Part shown: one piece after another, positions 1 to 10,782 of the stretch
Numbering within the stretch: position 1 is the stretch's first letter
Layout of the letters: the number at the start of each line of letters is the position of its first letter
DNA from: Ornithodoros turicata
Taxonomy: Eukaryota; Arthropoda; Arachnida; Ixodida; Argasidae
NCBI RefSeq assembly: GCF_037126465.1
Contig: NC_088201.1
Location: 87,448,273 to 87,512,272 of the forward strand
Length of the DNA stretch: 64,000 bases
Direction of reading: 5' to 3'
Made by a program: the position numbers and the translations under genes
Notes under the pieces: model-generated
The model's database searches: none
What the model was told of the DNA's origin: nothing
Seen by the model: only the letters and a program-made list of their open reading frames with translations

Positions 1-860
1 ACAGGAGCGCACAGACATAGTGCTCTGGTATACGGAGCTAAGAAGTGTCGCACTCATGCAATGAAAATTCAGAGCGAATTGCAACCGCCTTGCGCCGTCA
101 GAACACCCCATAGAAAAATAAAAAAAAACGAAGGCAAAGTGATTCACCGACGAAGGTTCTGCCAAGAACAAGACGCACGGTTACCCGAAAAGCAAACCGA
201 CAGACGAACTCGTCAACGCTGTATTGGGCACGTTCGAAGACCGTCCTGGCATGTCCACAACCAGCGCCGCGCGACTGTTCGGCGTCGGAAATGTAGAAAG
301 GACTCTCAAAGACAGTTCCTTCTTTCCATATAAACTTCAAGGGCTTCACGAACTGGGGTGAGGAGACTGCGATCGCCGTGTGCAGTTCTGCTGTGGTGGG
401 CTGCGGCGCATCGCTGACAGCCCAGCTCACTTAGAGTTAATTTTGTTTAACGCCAAGGCGAACTTCCATCTCAAAGGCTACGTAAATCGCCATAAGTACC
501 GATATTGGTCCGCGAACAACCCAGATTGGGCGTTACAATGCCATCTGCAGTCCCCAAAGGTCGTTGTGTGGGGCGGGTTGTGGATGCAAGGGGTTGTTGG
601 TCCCTTTTCAGTGGCACCGTGACTGGCGAAAGCTACCTTGCCATGCTCCAGTATGAGTTCTTGCCAGAACTCGAAGCACTGCACATACAGAAAGAAGTCT
701 GCATATTCATGCAAGATGAGGCACCTCCACACTGGCGTCACCACCCCGATCACCAGGCCTTACCCCATGTGACTTCTTCCTTTGGGGTTACGTCAAAGAT
801 GAGGTGTACCGCGGGACTATCAACACGGTAGGAGATATCAAGCACAGAATTGAGCAAGCG
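1..860 (+). pseudogene. Tc1/mariner-superfamily (IS630-like) transposase, 5' part, broken
   Basis: This is a decayed DDE transposase whose C-terminal end resumes at 10278. Around 190-350 a helix-turn-helix-like stretch can be read (DELVNAVLGTFEDRPGMSTT). Near 430-620 comes a block with GYVNRH, YWSANNPDW and VVVWGGLWMQG, and near 640-740 the FMQDEAPPHW motif with the second catalytic Asp. Then LTPCDFFLWGYVKDEVYRG follows in another frame near 755-820. At least one frameshift and an apparent internal deletion of about 20 codons between PPHW and the PDLTPCD-like motif make it non-functional. The reading frame runs up to base 860, where a 9.4-kb element is inserted. The 5' terminal repeat is not in the window, so the element probably starts before base 1. 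The superfamily is clear from the motifs; the exact family is not. Confidence 0.8.
855..860 (+). repeat. Left 6-bp target-site duplication of the giant palindrome
   Basis: CAAGCG directly precedes the left terminus and is repeated at 10278-10283 after the right terminus. Both copies sit at the same codon position of the interrupted transposase. Confidence 0.8.
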
Positions 861-1787
861 AGTAGTACTAGGAAGAGACTGGTAACCGAAGATACTGGTG
901 ACCATCGGTCCCCACCACTCTAGATAGGAAGGTATTTGGAGCAAGATCGTTCGCGCCAAGGAGGAGCACGCACCAAGACCGCCCCGCGCGTTTCGCGGCC
1001 GCGCGTCGCGTAGAGAGGGGTTTCCTTCTCACATTCGAGCATGCATGAACATGCAAAGTACATAACCACCAACCAAAATGTTATTGCCCGCCCATCTTAT
1101 TCCCTCTCCGGCCCAGTTCCACATACAATACATCCTGAGTGAGGAAGTCCACTCCATGGAAGAGTGTTTCATCTCCCCATGCTTCCCCTTAACATAGCGT
1201 ACTTTCCTTCTCGCGTCCAGACATGCAAGCAACAGACATACACATTTGTACAAGTGAAAATATTTTATTAATCTAAAGTACTAGCAATCAGCATAGAGAG
1301 GTGTAAAGTTGAAACGAACAATTTCTGCAGGCAACATTCACATCCTACACACACACACACACACTACAAATTTTACGATATTGTAATATCTGCAGTTAAA
1401 CCAATTTAATATCAAATGGATAGATTGGATAACTCGAGCGCGCAGACAATCGCTTCCCCAGAACAGATAATATTTATTAAAGAACATTCAGGAACACAAC
1501 TTTTAATTAAGGAAGAGATTCTTAGTCCATACAACAATAATTAAAATTAAAATTTCTACCATAACAAGTCTGAGCTTCTTGTATGTGACCTCCATCTTCA
1601 TGTTGTAAATCAACATAAAAAAATCATACATGTAAATAATTAATTATTCCATGCTCAAATCATTTCAATGCTATTAAATACGAGTCATTTCGATTGAAGA
1701 GCACAGCAGGGGGACACACCGCACCATCCAGGAAAGCACTAATTAAACAAACAATAGTTAACACGGTCGGAGGGACATCATTAGCAC

Positions 1788-2250
1788 AACTTTTAATTAA
1801 AGAATCTTTAACTTCGAAGCTTGCTATCAATACGACCTGAGCTAGGACGAATGCCGAGTAACGCGAACTATATAGGGAGGACAATTTTCATTGATATGAA
1901 AGAAATACAGCCCGCACTTTCTTGTGCATTCAGAATCATTACATGTACACACATTACATACAATTCCGACTCACATTTACGCACTTTTGCCGAACATTTC
2001 CATGAGAAGAACACAGTGACACACACACGCACACACACAAGCTCAGATAAACTTAGTAATACCTGACCCCAGTCCGCTAGAACCGGTTTCACCTCTCCTT
2101 TCACACATCCCTCTTTCACTCTTTCCTCGAAACGCGCGGGAGATCTCCCTCAACCCCAATCGACGATTCCATCCCAAAGTCAAAATACATATTGGGTGAC
2201 ATCATCATTAGAGTGAAGGATGATATCAAACCACAAGTAACACCATAAAT
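1788..2250 (+). repeat. Diverged ~450-bp direct repeat inside the palindrome arm, copy 1
   Basis: The block beginning CACAACTTTTAATTAAAGAA and ending near AAGGATGATATCAAACCAC is repeated in diverged form at about 3118-3570. Both copies keep the same order of landmarks: CGACCTGA, TTACATGTRCACA, ATTTCCATGAGAAG, GAACCGGTTTC and AAGGATGATATCAA. Mirror copies lie in the right arm. Confidence 0.75.
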
Positions 2251-2454
2251 GCAACGACTGATCTTGCTGTTATATGAAGGCGATATTTTTTTTATTATCC
2301 TAATTGAACAATATACAATGATCACAAATACTCTATATGTAAGCATCTTCAGGGTGGCCAATTCGAATTTTGTTGTAACTCACACCCCCGTTTTGTTTGT
2401 TTGTTTGTTTATCAGATCACCATCACAAATAGGTGTAAGAAAATAATAATTAAC

Positions 2455-3000
2455 TACTTATAGCTACCAAATACGAATCTCCCAAGTGAAGAGCAAAACG
2501 CAGGAACATGTGGATAGTTGGAGAAGTAGAATCAGACACACGATCACAGCAACAATTATCATTAGTCAACACTACAAATATTATGCTAAAAAGAGGAGCA
2601 CAAGTTAAGAACATGTATATAGATGGAGAAAGTATGGAGGAGTAAAATCAGACACACAGAATATTAGCAACAATTAGCAATAGTCAATGCTTAAAGAATT
2701 AATAATAATTATCTACGTATATCAATCGAAGGCTACCAAATACGAATCTATCAAGTGAAGAGAAAAAACAGGAACATATAGACAGATGGAGGATTTATAT
2801 CAAACACGCAGAATCGTAGCAACCATTATCGTTTGTCATTGCTTGGAGGAATAATAATTCTCAACGTATATTAATCGAAAGCTACCAAATACGAATCTGT
2901 CAAGTGAAGAGCAAAACACAGGAACATGTAGATAGTCTGGAGGAGTAGAATCAAACACACAGAATCGTGGCAACAATTATCAATAGTCAATGTTAGAAAT
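2455..3000 (+). repeat. Degenerate tandem subrepeats of ~140 bp in the palindrome arm
   Basis: The units share CTACCAAATACGAATCT, then AAGTGAAGAG, ACAGGAACAT, a GGAGGAGTA-like stretch and CAACAATTATC. They recur near 2466, 2600 (partial), 2731 and 2881. The mirror set is at about 8160-8710. Confidence 0.75.
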
Positions 3001-3117
3001 AACATGCTAACAGGGGAACATCGAATAATCATTAAAGGGATAGAATCACGGCGAGCAGTCATAGAGGTAATTAAAACAATCAATAGTCAATGCTAAAAAC
3101 TGTCAGAGGGATATTAT

Positions 3118-3570
3118 TAACACAACTTTTAATTAAAGAAGAATTAACTTTTATGCACGCTGTCATTGCGACCTGACCTAGGGCAAACACGAAGCAACAC
3201 GAATTTCTATAGCAGGACAGTGTTCATCAATCTGAAAGAGGCTACAAAGCCTACATTCTTTTGCATTCGGGATCATTACATGTGCACAGATTAAACGCAA
3301 TTTTGACTCACGCATTCTCGGATTTTGTTGAATATTTCCATGAGAAGGACAAAATAGCATACACACAGAGACAAGTTCACTGTCCCCCAGTCCCTACAGA
3401 ACCGGTTTCCCCCGTCTTTTCATTTGTCCCTCTCCATTCTTTTCTGGAAACCTACGGGAGACGTCCCCCACCGCAACCTACGGTTTCCCCATGGCCGAAA
3501 TTCCTATTGCATGGCAAAGCAGTGGACTGAAGGATGATATCAACGCACAAGTAACGTCATAGATTTTTTA
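3118..3570 (+). repeat. Diverged ~450-bp direct repeat inside the palindrome arm, copy 2
   Basis: Second copy of the 1788-2250 block, with the same landmark order but many substitutions. The arm therefore contains an old internal duplication that predates the arm-arm mirror. Confidence 0.75.
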
Positions 3571-5024
3571 ACAATACGATGGTAAAAGCAAACGACGTGC
3601 TTTAATTGAACGTAGAATCCCCAAGTGAAGAAGTTATAACACAAAGTAAACATCACCGCTTTTCTTTGCTTTTTCTCTCTGTAGCATTCATTATCACTAC
3701 AGATTTTAAATATACTCATACCGTTTTTTTTAACGTTATGGATAAACAACCGCTTCACATGTATCGAATCATTATTCTCTCCCTTAATCAGGAGCATAAA
3801 TTTGAAAATGAAAGAACATATGATAATACATCTATAAGCTTACTTTTATTTTTTTGAGCAGTTTCATGGCTTCGAAGACTATTTCAAGACAACTGCCAAA
3901 ATAGTCCAATGCATAATTGAAAGAATGCATAATTGAAAGAATGAGCATGACCTCATTTATCAACATATAATGTAAGGATCACTGTCCCAAATTTACATCA
4001 CATGATACAAATGCAACGAAAGCAGGTAAAATGAGAACAACGAACATGACCATTTAGTGATGGGAAGCTCTTTTTTGTATACTTAGACAGTCATAAACAG
4101 CCTATGTCAGGAACTGATTTTCTGGCGGTGAAATGGCAAACCATATGCATATCTAAGCAACAAACATGTATTTTTCATTGACCTACAAGAACGAGCTGGG
4201 CTGGAAATATTCCTACAAAGCCCACGAGTTCTCTCATGTATTCCTCGCTGCATGCAAGCAACCTTTTCTCAGTTGTGAGGAGGCACAGACAAAACCTTTC
4301 TAGTTGGCTACAACACAATTGACCATAAACTCCCCATCCCGTCAACAATAGAACGTGGAGATGTACGGTCTTTTTACGACTTCAAACGCCCCAAGGATGG
4401 AAGTAATTGATGGTGGGGGAGAATCGGTATACAGGATGACGATAAAATTCTCTCCACACACACCTCAAACCAACGCTTTTTCTTCTTTACACATTACTAT
4501 CATGTTTCAAACTTAACAAAAAAACTCAATCGAAAATATTTTTGAGTGTCAAAACAGACCAACCAATGCTATATGAGGAAGAACTGTTTACATCAGCATA
4601 TGGAATGAACAAGACAAGCAGGACGAGCGAAAGCTTTGTGAAGCTTCTAAAGCAACTGTGAAAATAAACAATTCCACAGCTGAGAAAAAAGAACGAGTGT
4701 AGATTTTCTCTATACATCGCACGCCAATGAATGTTCAACTGGAATCTTGTAAACTACTCCACTTCTTTGCCAATCAACCAAACGAATTTGATTACATTAG
4801 AAGGAGAACACATAATTATTAATCATCTTTTCCAAATCGTACGGAGATTCATAGAGATGCTCCCCAAATGCCACAGTCGAGGCCTCTGTTGGAATCAGCG
4901 CGCAGACGAAATAGTGTTCTCACATATATTTCTTGTAAACTCCTCTAACTTTGCCCATCATCCAAATGAATTTGATTTCATTAGAAGGAGACAATGTAGT
5001 AATTTTAGACAAGCACCCAGAATG

Positions 5025-5490
5025 TCACACTGACATAGAATTTTGTCGATAACCGACGATATGATTAAGAAGAAGCTTGATTAAGAAGGTATGATTAAAC
5101 AGAAGCAAACTTGAAGAGGCAACTGCATTGGAATGATGTGCGTTCGTGAAGACGATGACGAAGTCGTTTCAGGAGACAAGCAACACAGTCGGGATACCGC
5201 GTTGGGCTTGCGATTGCGCGTTTGTGGGGGGGCTTGGATGCGTCGTGCGTGACTCGCACATGTTGCCACATGGGTGCCCGGCATTGCGCATCGGGGATTC
5301 GGGCGCATCGCTGAAACCGTGAGTGTTGCTTTGAAATCGCTTTCTTCATCGTCGGAGATACGTCTTCACGAACGCACATCATTCCAATGCAGTTGCCTCT
5401 TCAAGTTTGCTTCTGTTTAATCATATCTTCTTAATCAAGCTTCTTCTTGATCATATCGTCGGTTATCGACAAAATTCTATGTCAGTGTGA
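5025..5490. mobile_element. Foldback MITE, ~130-bp terminal inverted repeats, in the palindrome loop
   Basis: Bases 5025-5152 are the reverse complement of about 5360-5490, with termini TCACACTGACATAGAATT and its complement. The central ~200 bp is unique and GC-richer. The element abuts the left arm exactly at 5024/5025. No clear target duplication was seen. It has no coding capacity and the mobilising superfamily is unknown. Confidence 0.85.
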
Positions 5491-6142
5491 CCTTCGTGTC
5501 CTCTTGTCGTGTCCTCGTATCAGTCACATGACTAAAGCTTGTATATTGCTAAAATCGCACTCTTCGTAAATGTATTCGTAACCTGGAACACAGGTTTTCC
5601 ATTTTTTTTAATAATAATAATAACTGGGGGTTTACGTTGCGAGACAATTGAGATGCAAAGGCCTTTTGTGATTACACATCCTTTGACATGCTCACCATAT
5701 TGAAATGATTGTCATGAATGAGATTGCATGTCGACCATGAAATCACTTTTTCCGTCCGCTATATTGTTGTTGCTTTCAGACATCCAGATTACATACTGTT
5801 GCAAGTTTTCGCACACAAAAAAAGTGAGAATGTTCTAATGTCAACACTAGATTACTAGGATGAAAAATGCCTTAACGACAATGTTAACATGTGACAATAG
5901 TTTTGTGTAGGAACACTATTCCCGTTTGTGGCGCATTATGATCTTTGTTGTCAATGCGCCATTAAACTCCAATCATCATCATCACACTATTCCCTCTGAA
6001 TGCTAATTTTCTAAAAGTGAAGAAAAAAGAAAACGGATTCAATTGCAGTATTTAGGGTATTTATGTGTATCTGCATACTATTTTGAATTTGAAAGACCAT
6101 TATAGATGATAATCATCTATTTTCACGAGTTCTAAATTAAGC
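5491..6142. other. Unique loop segment of the giant palindrome
   Basis: This 650-bp AT-rich stretch has no match in either arm and no recognisable gene. It holds a 60-bp LINE 3' end insertion at 5924-5983. Confidence 0.7.
5924..5983 (+). mobile_element. 60-bp 5'-truncated LINE 3' end with 11-bp target duplication
   Basis: ACACTATTCCC occurs at 5913-5923 and 5984-5994 and brackets a 60-bp insert. The insert contains GGCGCATTATG and ends in an ATC-repeat tail, like the 3' end of the LINE at 12412-16643 (GGCGCATTATG near 16594 and an ATC-rich tail). It is a severely 5'-truncated retrotransposition product of a related element. Confidence 0.75.
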
Positions 6143-9100
6143 CATTCTGGGTGCTTGTCTAAAATTACTACATTGTCTCCTTCTAATGAAATCAAATTCA
6201 TTTGGATGATGGGCAAAGTTAGAGCAGTTTACAAGAAATATATGTGAGAACACTATTTCGTCTGCGCGCTGATTCCAACAGAGGCCTCGACTGTGGCATT
6301 TGGGGAGCATCTCTATGAATCTCCGTACGATTTGGAAAAGATGATTAATAATTATGTGTTCTCCTTCTAATGTAATCAAATTCGTTTGGTTGATTGGCAA
6401 AGAAGTGGAGTAGTTTACAAGATTCCAGTTGAACATTCATTGACATGCGATGTATAGAGGAAATAATCTACACTCGTTCTTTTTTCTCAGCTGTGGAATT
6501 GTTTATTTTCACAGTTGCTTTAGAAGCTTCACAAAGCTTTCGCTCGTCCTGCTTGCCTTGTTGATTCCATATGCTGATGTAAACAGTTCTTCCTCATATA
6601 GCATTGGTTGGTCTGTTTTGACACTCAAAAATATTTTCGATTGAGTTTTTTTGTTAAGTTTGAAACATGATAGTAATGTGTAAAGAAGAAAAAGCGTTGG
6701 TTTGAGGTGTGTGTGGAGAGAATTTTATCGTCATCCTGTGTACCGATTCTCCCCCACCATCAATTACTTCCATCCTTGGGGCGTTTGAAGTCGTAAAAAG
6801 ACCGTACATCTCCACGTTCTATTGTTGACGGGATGGGGAGCTTATGGTCAATTGTGTTGTAGCCAACTAGAAAGGTTTTGTCTGTGCCTCCTCACAACTG
6901 AGAAAAGGTTGCTTGCATGTAGCGAGGAATACATGAGAGAACTCGTGGGCTTTGTAGGAATATTTCCAGCCCAGCTCGTTCTTGTAGGTCAATGAAAAAT
7001 ACATGTTTGTTGCTTAGATATGCATATGTTTTGTCATTTCACCGCCAGAAAATCAGTTCCTGACATAGGCTGTTTATGACTGTCTAAGTATACAAAAAAG
7101 AGCTTCCCATCACTAAATGGTCATGTTCGTTGTTCTCATTTTACCTGCTTTCGTTGCATTTGTATCATGTGATGTAAATTTGGGACAGTGATCCTTACAT
7201 TATATGTTGATAAATGAGGTCATGCTCATTCTTTCGATTATGCATTGGACTATTTTGGCAGTTGTCTTGAAATAGTCTTCGAAGCCATGAAACTGCTCAA
7301 AAAAATAAAAGTAAGCTTATAGATGTATTATCATATGTTCTTTCATTTTCAAATTTATGCTCCTGATTAAGGGAGAGAATAATGATTCGATACATGTGAA
7401 GCGGTTGTTTATCCATAACGTTAAAAAAAACGGTATGAGTATATTTAAAATCTGTAGTGATAATGAATGCTACAGAGAGAAAAAGCAAAGAAAAGCGGTG
7501 ATGTTTACTTTGTGTTATAACTTCTTCACTTGGGGATTCTACGTTCAATTAAAGCACGTCGTTTGCTTTTACCATCGTATTGTTAAAAAATCTATGACGT
7601 TACTTGTGCGTTGATATCATCCTTCAGTCCACTGCTTTGCCATGCAATAGGAATTTCGGCCATGGGGAAACCGTAGGTTGCGGTGGGGGACGTCTCCCGT
7701 AGGTTTCCAGAAAAGAATGGAGAGGGACAAATGAAAAGACGGGGGAAACCGGTTCTGTAGGGACTGGGGGACAGTGAACTTGTCTCTGTGTGTATGCTAT
7801 TTTGTCCTTCTCATGGAAATATTCAACAAAATCCGAGAATGCGTGAGTCAAAATTGCGTTTAATCTGTGCACATGTAATGATCCCGAATGCAAAAGAATG
7901 TAGGCTTTGTAGCCTCTTTCAGATTGATGAACACTGTCCTGCTATAGAAATTCGTGTTGCTTCGTGTTTGCCCTAGGTCAGGTCGCAATGACAGCGTGCA
8001 TAAAAGTTAATTCTTCTTTAATTAAAAGTTGTGTTAATAATATCCCTCTGGCAGTTTTTAGCATTGACTATTGATTGTTTTAATTACCTCTATGACTGCT
8101 CGCCGCGATTCTATCCCTTTAATGATTATTCGATGTTCCCCTGTTAGCATGTTATTTCTAACATTGACTATTGATAATTGTTGCTACGATTCTGTGTGTT
8201 TGATTCTACTCCTCCAGACTATCTACATGTTCCTGTGTTTTGCTCTTCACTTGACAGATTCGTATTTGGTAGCTTTCGATTAATATACGTTGAGAATTAT
8301 TATTCCTCCAAGCAATGACAAACGATAATGGTTGCTACGATTCTGCGTGTTTGATATAAATCCTCCATCTGTCTATATGTTCCTGTTTTTTCTCTTCACT
8401 TGATAGATTCGTATTTGGTAGCCTTCGATTGATATACGTAGATAATTATTATTAATTCTTTAAGCATTGACTATTGCTAATTGTTGCTAATATTCTGTGT
8501 GTCTGATTTTACTCCTCCATACTTTCTCCATCTATATACATGTTCTTAACTTGTGCTCTTCTTTTTAGCATAATATTTGTAGTGTTGACTAATGATAATT
8601 GTTGCTGTGATCGTGTGTCTGATTCTACTTCTCCAACTATCCACATGTTCCTGCGTTTTGCTCTTCACTTGGGAGATTCGTATTTGGTAGCTATAAGTAG
8701 TTAATTATTATTTTCTTACACCTATTTGTGATGGTGATCTGATAAACAAACAAACAAACAAAACGGGGGTGTGAGTTACAACAAAATTCGAATTGGCCAC
8801 CCTGAAGATGCTTACATATAGAGTATTTGTGATCATTGTATATTGTTCAATTAGGATAATAAAAAAATATCGCCTTCATATAACAGCAAGATCAGTCGTT
8901 GCATTTATGGTGTTACTTGTGGTTTGATATCATCCTTCACTCTAATGATGATGTCACCCAATATGTATTTTGACTTTGGGATGGAATCGTCGATTGGGGT
9001 TGAGGGAGATCTCCCGCGCGTTTCGAGGAAAGAGTGAAAGAGGGATGTGTGAAAGGAGAGGTGAAACCGGTTCTAGCGGACTGGGGTCAGGTATTAAGTT

Positions 9101-10277
9101 TATCTGAGCTTGTGTGTGTGCGTGTGTGTGTCACTGTGTTCTTCTCATGGAAATGTTCGACAAAAGTGCGTAAATGTGAGTCGGAATTGTATGTAATGTG
9201 TGTACATGTAATGATTCTGAATGCACAAGAAAGTGCGGGCTGTATTTCTTTCATATCAATGAAAATTGTTCTCCCTATATAGTTCGCGTTACTCGGCATT
9301 CGTCCTAGCTCAGGTCGTATTGATAGCAAGCTTCGAAGTTAAAGATTCTTTAATTAAAAGTTGTGCTAATGATGTCCCTCCGACCGTGTTAACTATTGTT
9401 TGTTTAATTAGTGCTTTCCTGGATGGTGCGGTGTGTCCCCCCTGTTGTGCTCTTCAATCGAAATGACTCGTATTTAATAGCATTGAAATGATTTGAGCAT
9501 GGAATAATTAATTATTTACATGTATGATTTTTTTATGTTGATTTACAACACGAAGATGGACGTCACATAGAAGAAGCTCAGACTTGTTATGGTAGAAATT
9601 TTAATTTTAATTATTGTTGTATGGACTAAGAATCTCTTCCTTAATTAAAAGTTGTGTTCCTGAATGTTCTTTAATAAATATTATCTGCTCTGGGGAAGCG
9701 ATTGTCTGCGCACTCGAGTTATCCAATCTATCCATTTGATATTAAATTGGTTTAACTGCAGATATTACAATATCATAAAATTTGTAGTGTGTGTGTGTGT
9801 GTGTAGGATGTGAATGTTGCCTGCAGAAATTGTTCGTTTCAACTTTACACCTCTCTATGCTGATTGCTAGTACTTTAGATTAATAAAATATTTTCACTTG
9901 TACAAATGTGTATGTCTGTTGCTTGCACGTCTGGACGCGAGAAGGAAAGTACGCTATGTTAAGGGGAAGCATGGGGAAATGAAACACTCTTCCTCACTCA
10001 GGATGTATTGTATGTGGAACTGGGCCGGAGGGGGAATAAGATGGCGGGCAATAACATTTTGGTTGGTGGTTATGTACTTTGCATGTTCATGCATGCTCGA
10101 ATGTGAGAAGGAAACCCCTCTCTACGCGACGTGCGGCCGCGAAACGCGCGGGGCGGTCTTGGTGCGTGCTCCTCCTTGGCGCGAACGATCTTGCTCCAAA
10201 TACCTTTCTATCTAGAGAGGTGGGGACCGATGGTCACCAGTATCTTCGGTTACCAGTCTCTTCCTAGTACTACTACT
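6143..10277 (-). repeat. Right arm of the giant palindrome
   Basis: Reverse complement of 861-5024. It is about 29 bp shorter, the sum of the small indels noted for the left arm. It holds the GT microsatellite near 9785-9805 that mirrors the left CA run. Confidence 0.93.
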
Positions 10278-10283
10278 CAAGCG
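10278..10283 (+). repeat. Right 6-bp target-site duplication of the giant palindrome
   Basis: CAAGCG follows the right terminus (which ends TACTACTACT) and matches 855-860. Confidence 0.8.
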
Positions 10284-10782
10284 TTTCTCTCCATTTATGT
10301 TGGCATGCGAGAGCGCGTACTGAAGATGTACGAACGAAGACTTCGTCGCTGCATCAGTCTTCGCGGGGCGCAGGCTGGGGCATACCGACTTTCATGAACG
10401 ACTAGAAGTTTCTATTTCGAAAACTCCCTTTTCTGAGCCGACCATGTCATGCCACGGAGACAAGACGTCTCTAGAAAAACCACGACATCACGTTTTCCCT
10501 TTGTTCTCTACGTAGTTTGAATGCCGTCCGCAACGCACCTTCCGACAGTGGTGCCATCTAGCGGAAGGAACAGAAACAGTTAAGGACCATAGAAAATGTC
10601 AGAGATCTGGCGATTTTTTATTATCACTATTTATTTACAATAAGTTTAACAGAGTGACTCTACTGACATAAAATTTTAGTGCATGATACGCCGTCCGATG
10701 CATAGTTCAGCTCCCGAAAGGCCATATACATTGCGTTATTGTCATTACAAACCCCGAACTTTATCTTGGACAACCTTGTATA
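10278..10782 (+). pseudogene. Tc1/mariner-superfamily transposase, 3' part and probable terminal repeat
   Basis: After the right end of the giant palindrome the same reading frame resumes as QAFLSIYVGMRERVLKMYER and then RLRRCISLRG, the usual basic C-terminus of these transposases, and stops with TGA at 10395-10397. About 380 bp downstream, near 10761-10782, is TATCTTGGACAACCTTGTA followed by TA. This looks like the 3' terminal inverted repeat with its TA target. The partner repeat would lie left of base 1, so the end point is not proven. Confidence 0.7.

Larger units (their letters stand above)
861..5024 (+). repeat. Left arm of the giant palindrome
   Basis: It is the mirror of 6143-10277. 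Small differences show that the arms have diverged: the left arm has an extra 16 bp near 1153-1168, a tandem 18-bp duplication near 3918-3940 that is single in the right arm, and scattered single-base changes. It is AT-rich, with a CA microsatellite near 1351-1365. No credible coding region was found on either strand. Confidence 0.93.
861..10277. mobile_element. 9.4-kb giant inverted-repeat element, Polinton-like ends, no visible genes
   Basis: The left arm 861-5024 and right arm 6143-10277 are reverse complements of each other at roughly 99% by eye, over about 4.15 kb. They surround a 1.1-kb loop (5025-6142). The left end begins AGTAGTACTAGG; the right end, read inward, begins AGTAGTAGTACTAGG. 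The element is flanked by the 6-bp direct repeat CAAGCG (855-860 and 10278-10283), and with one copy removed the interrupted transposase reads on in frame (EQA then FLSIY). A 6-bp duplication and long inverted repeats starting AG with a short terminal tandem repeat are known traits of Polinton/Maverick elements, so a non-autonomous Polinton derivative is the best inference. No polymerase, integrase, capsid or transposase was recognised. All open frames in the arms are short and mirrored. Confidence 0.8.

Noticed and set aside
861..10277. Many paired open frames of 60-105 codons in the two arms
   Set aside because: They mirror each other only because the DNA is palindromic; none has a motif, good start context or conserved frame between arms.
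861..10277. Assembly fold-back artefact as the sole explanation of the palindrome
   Set aside because: The arms differ by indels and substitutions, the loop is asymmetric, and an exact 6-bp target duplication interrupts a reading frame. Read-level proof is still lacking.
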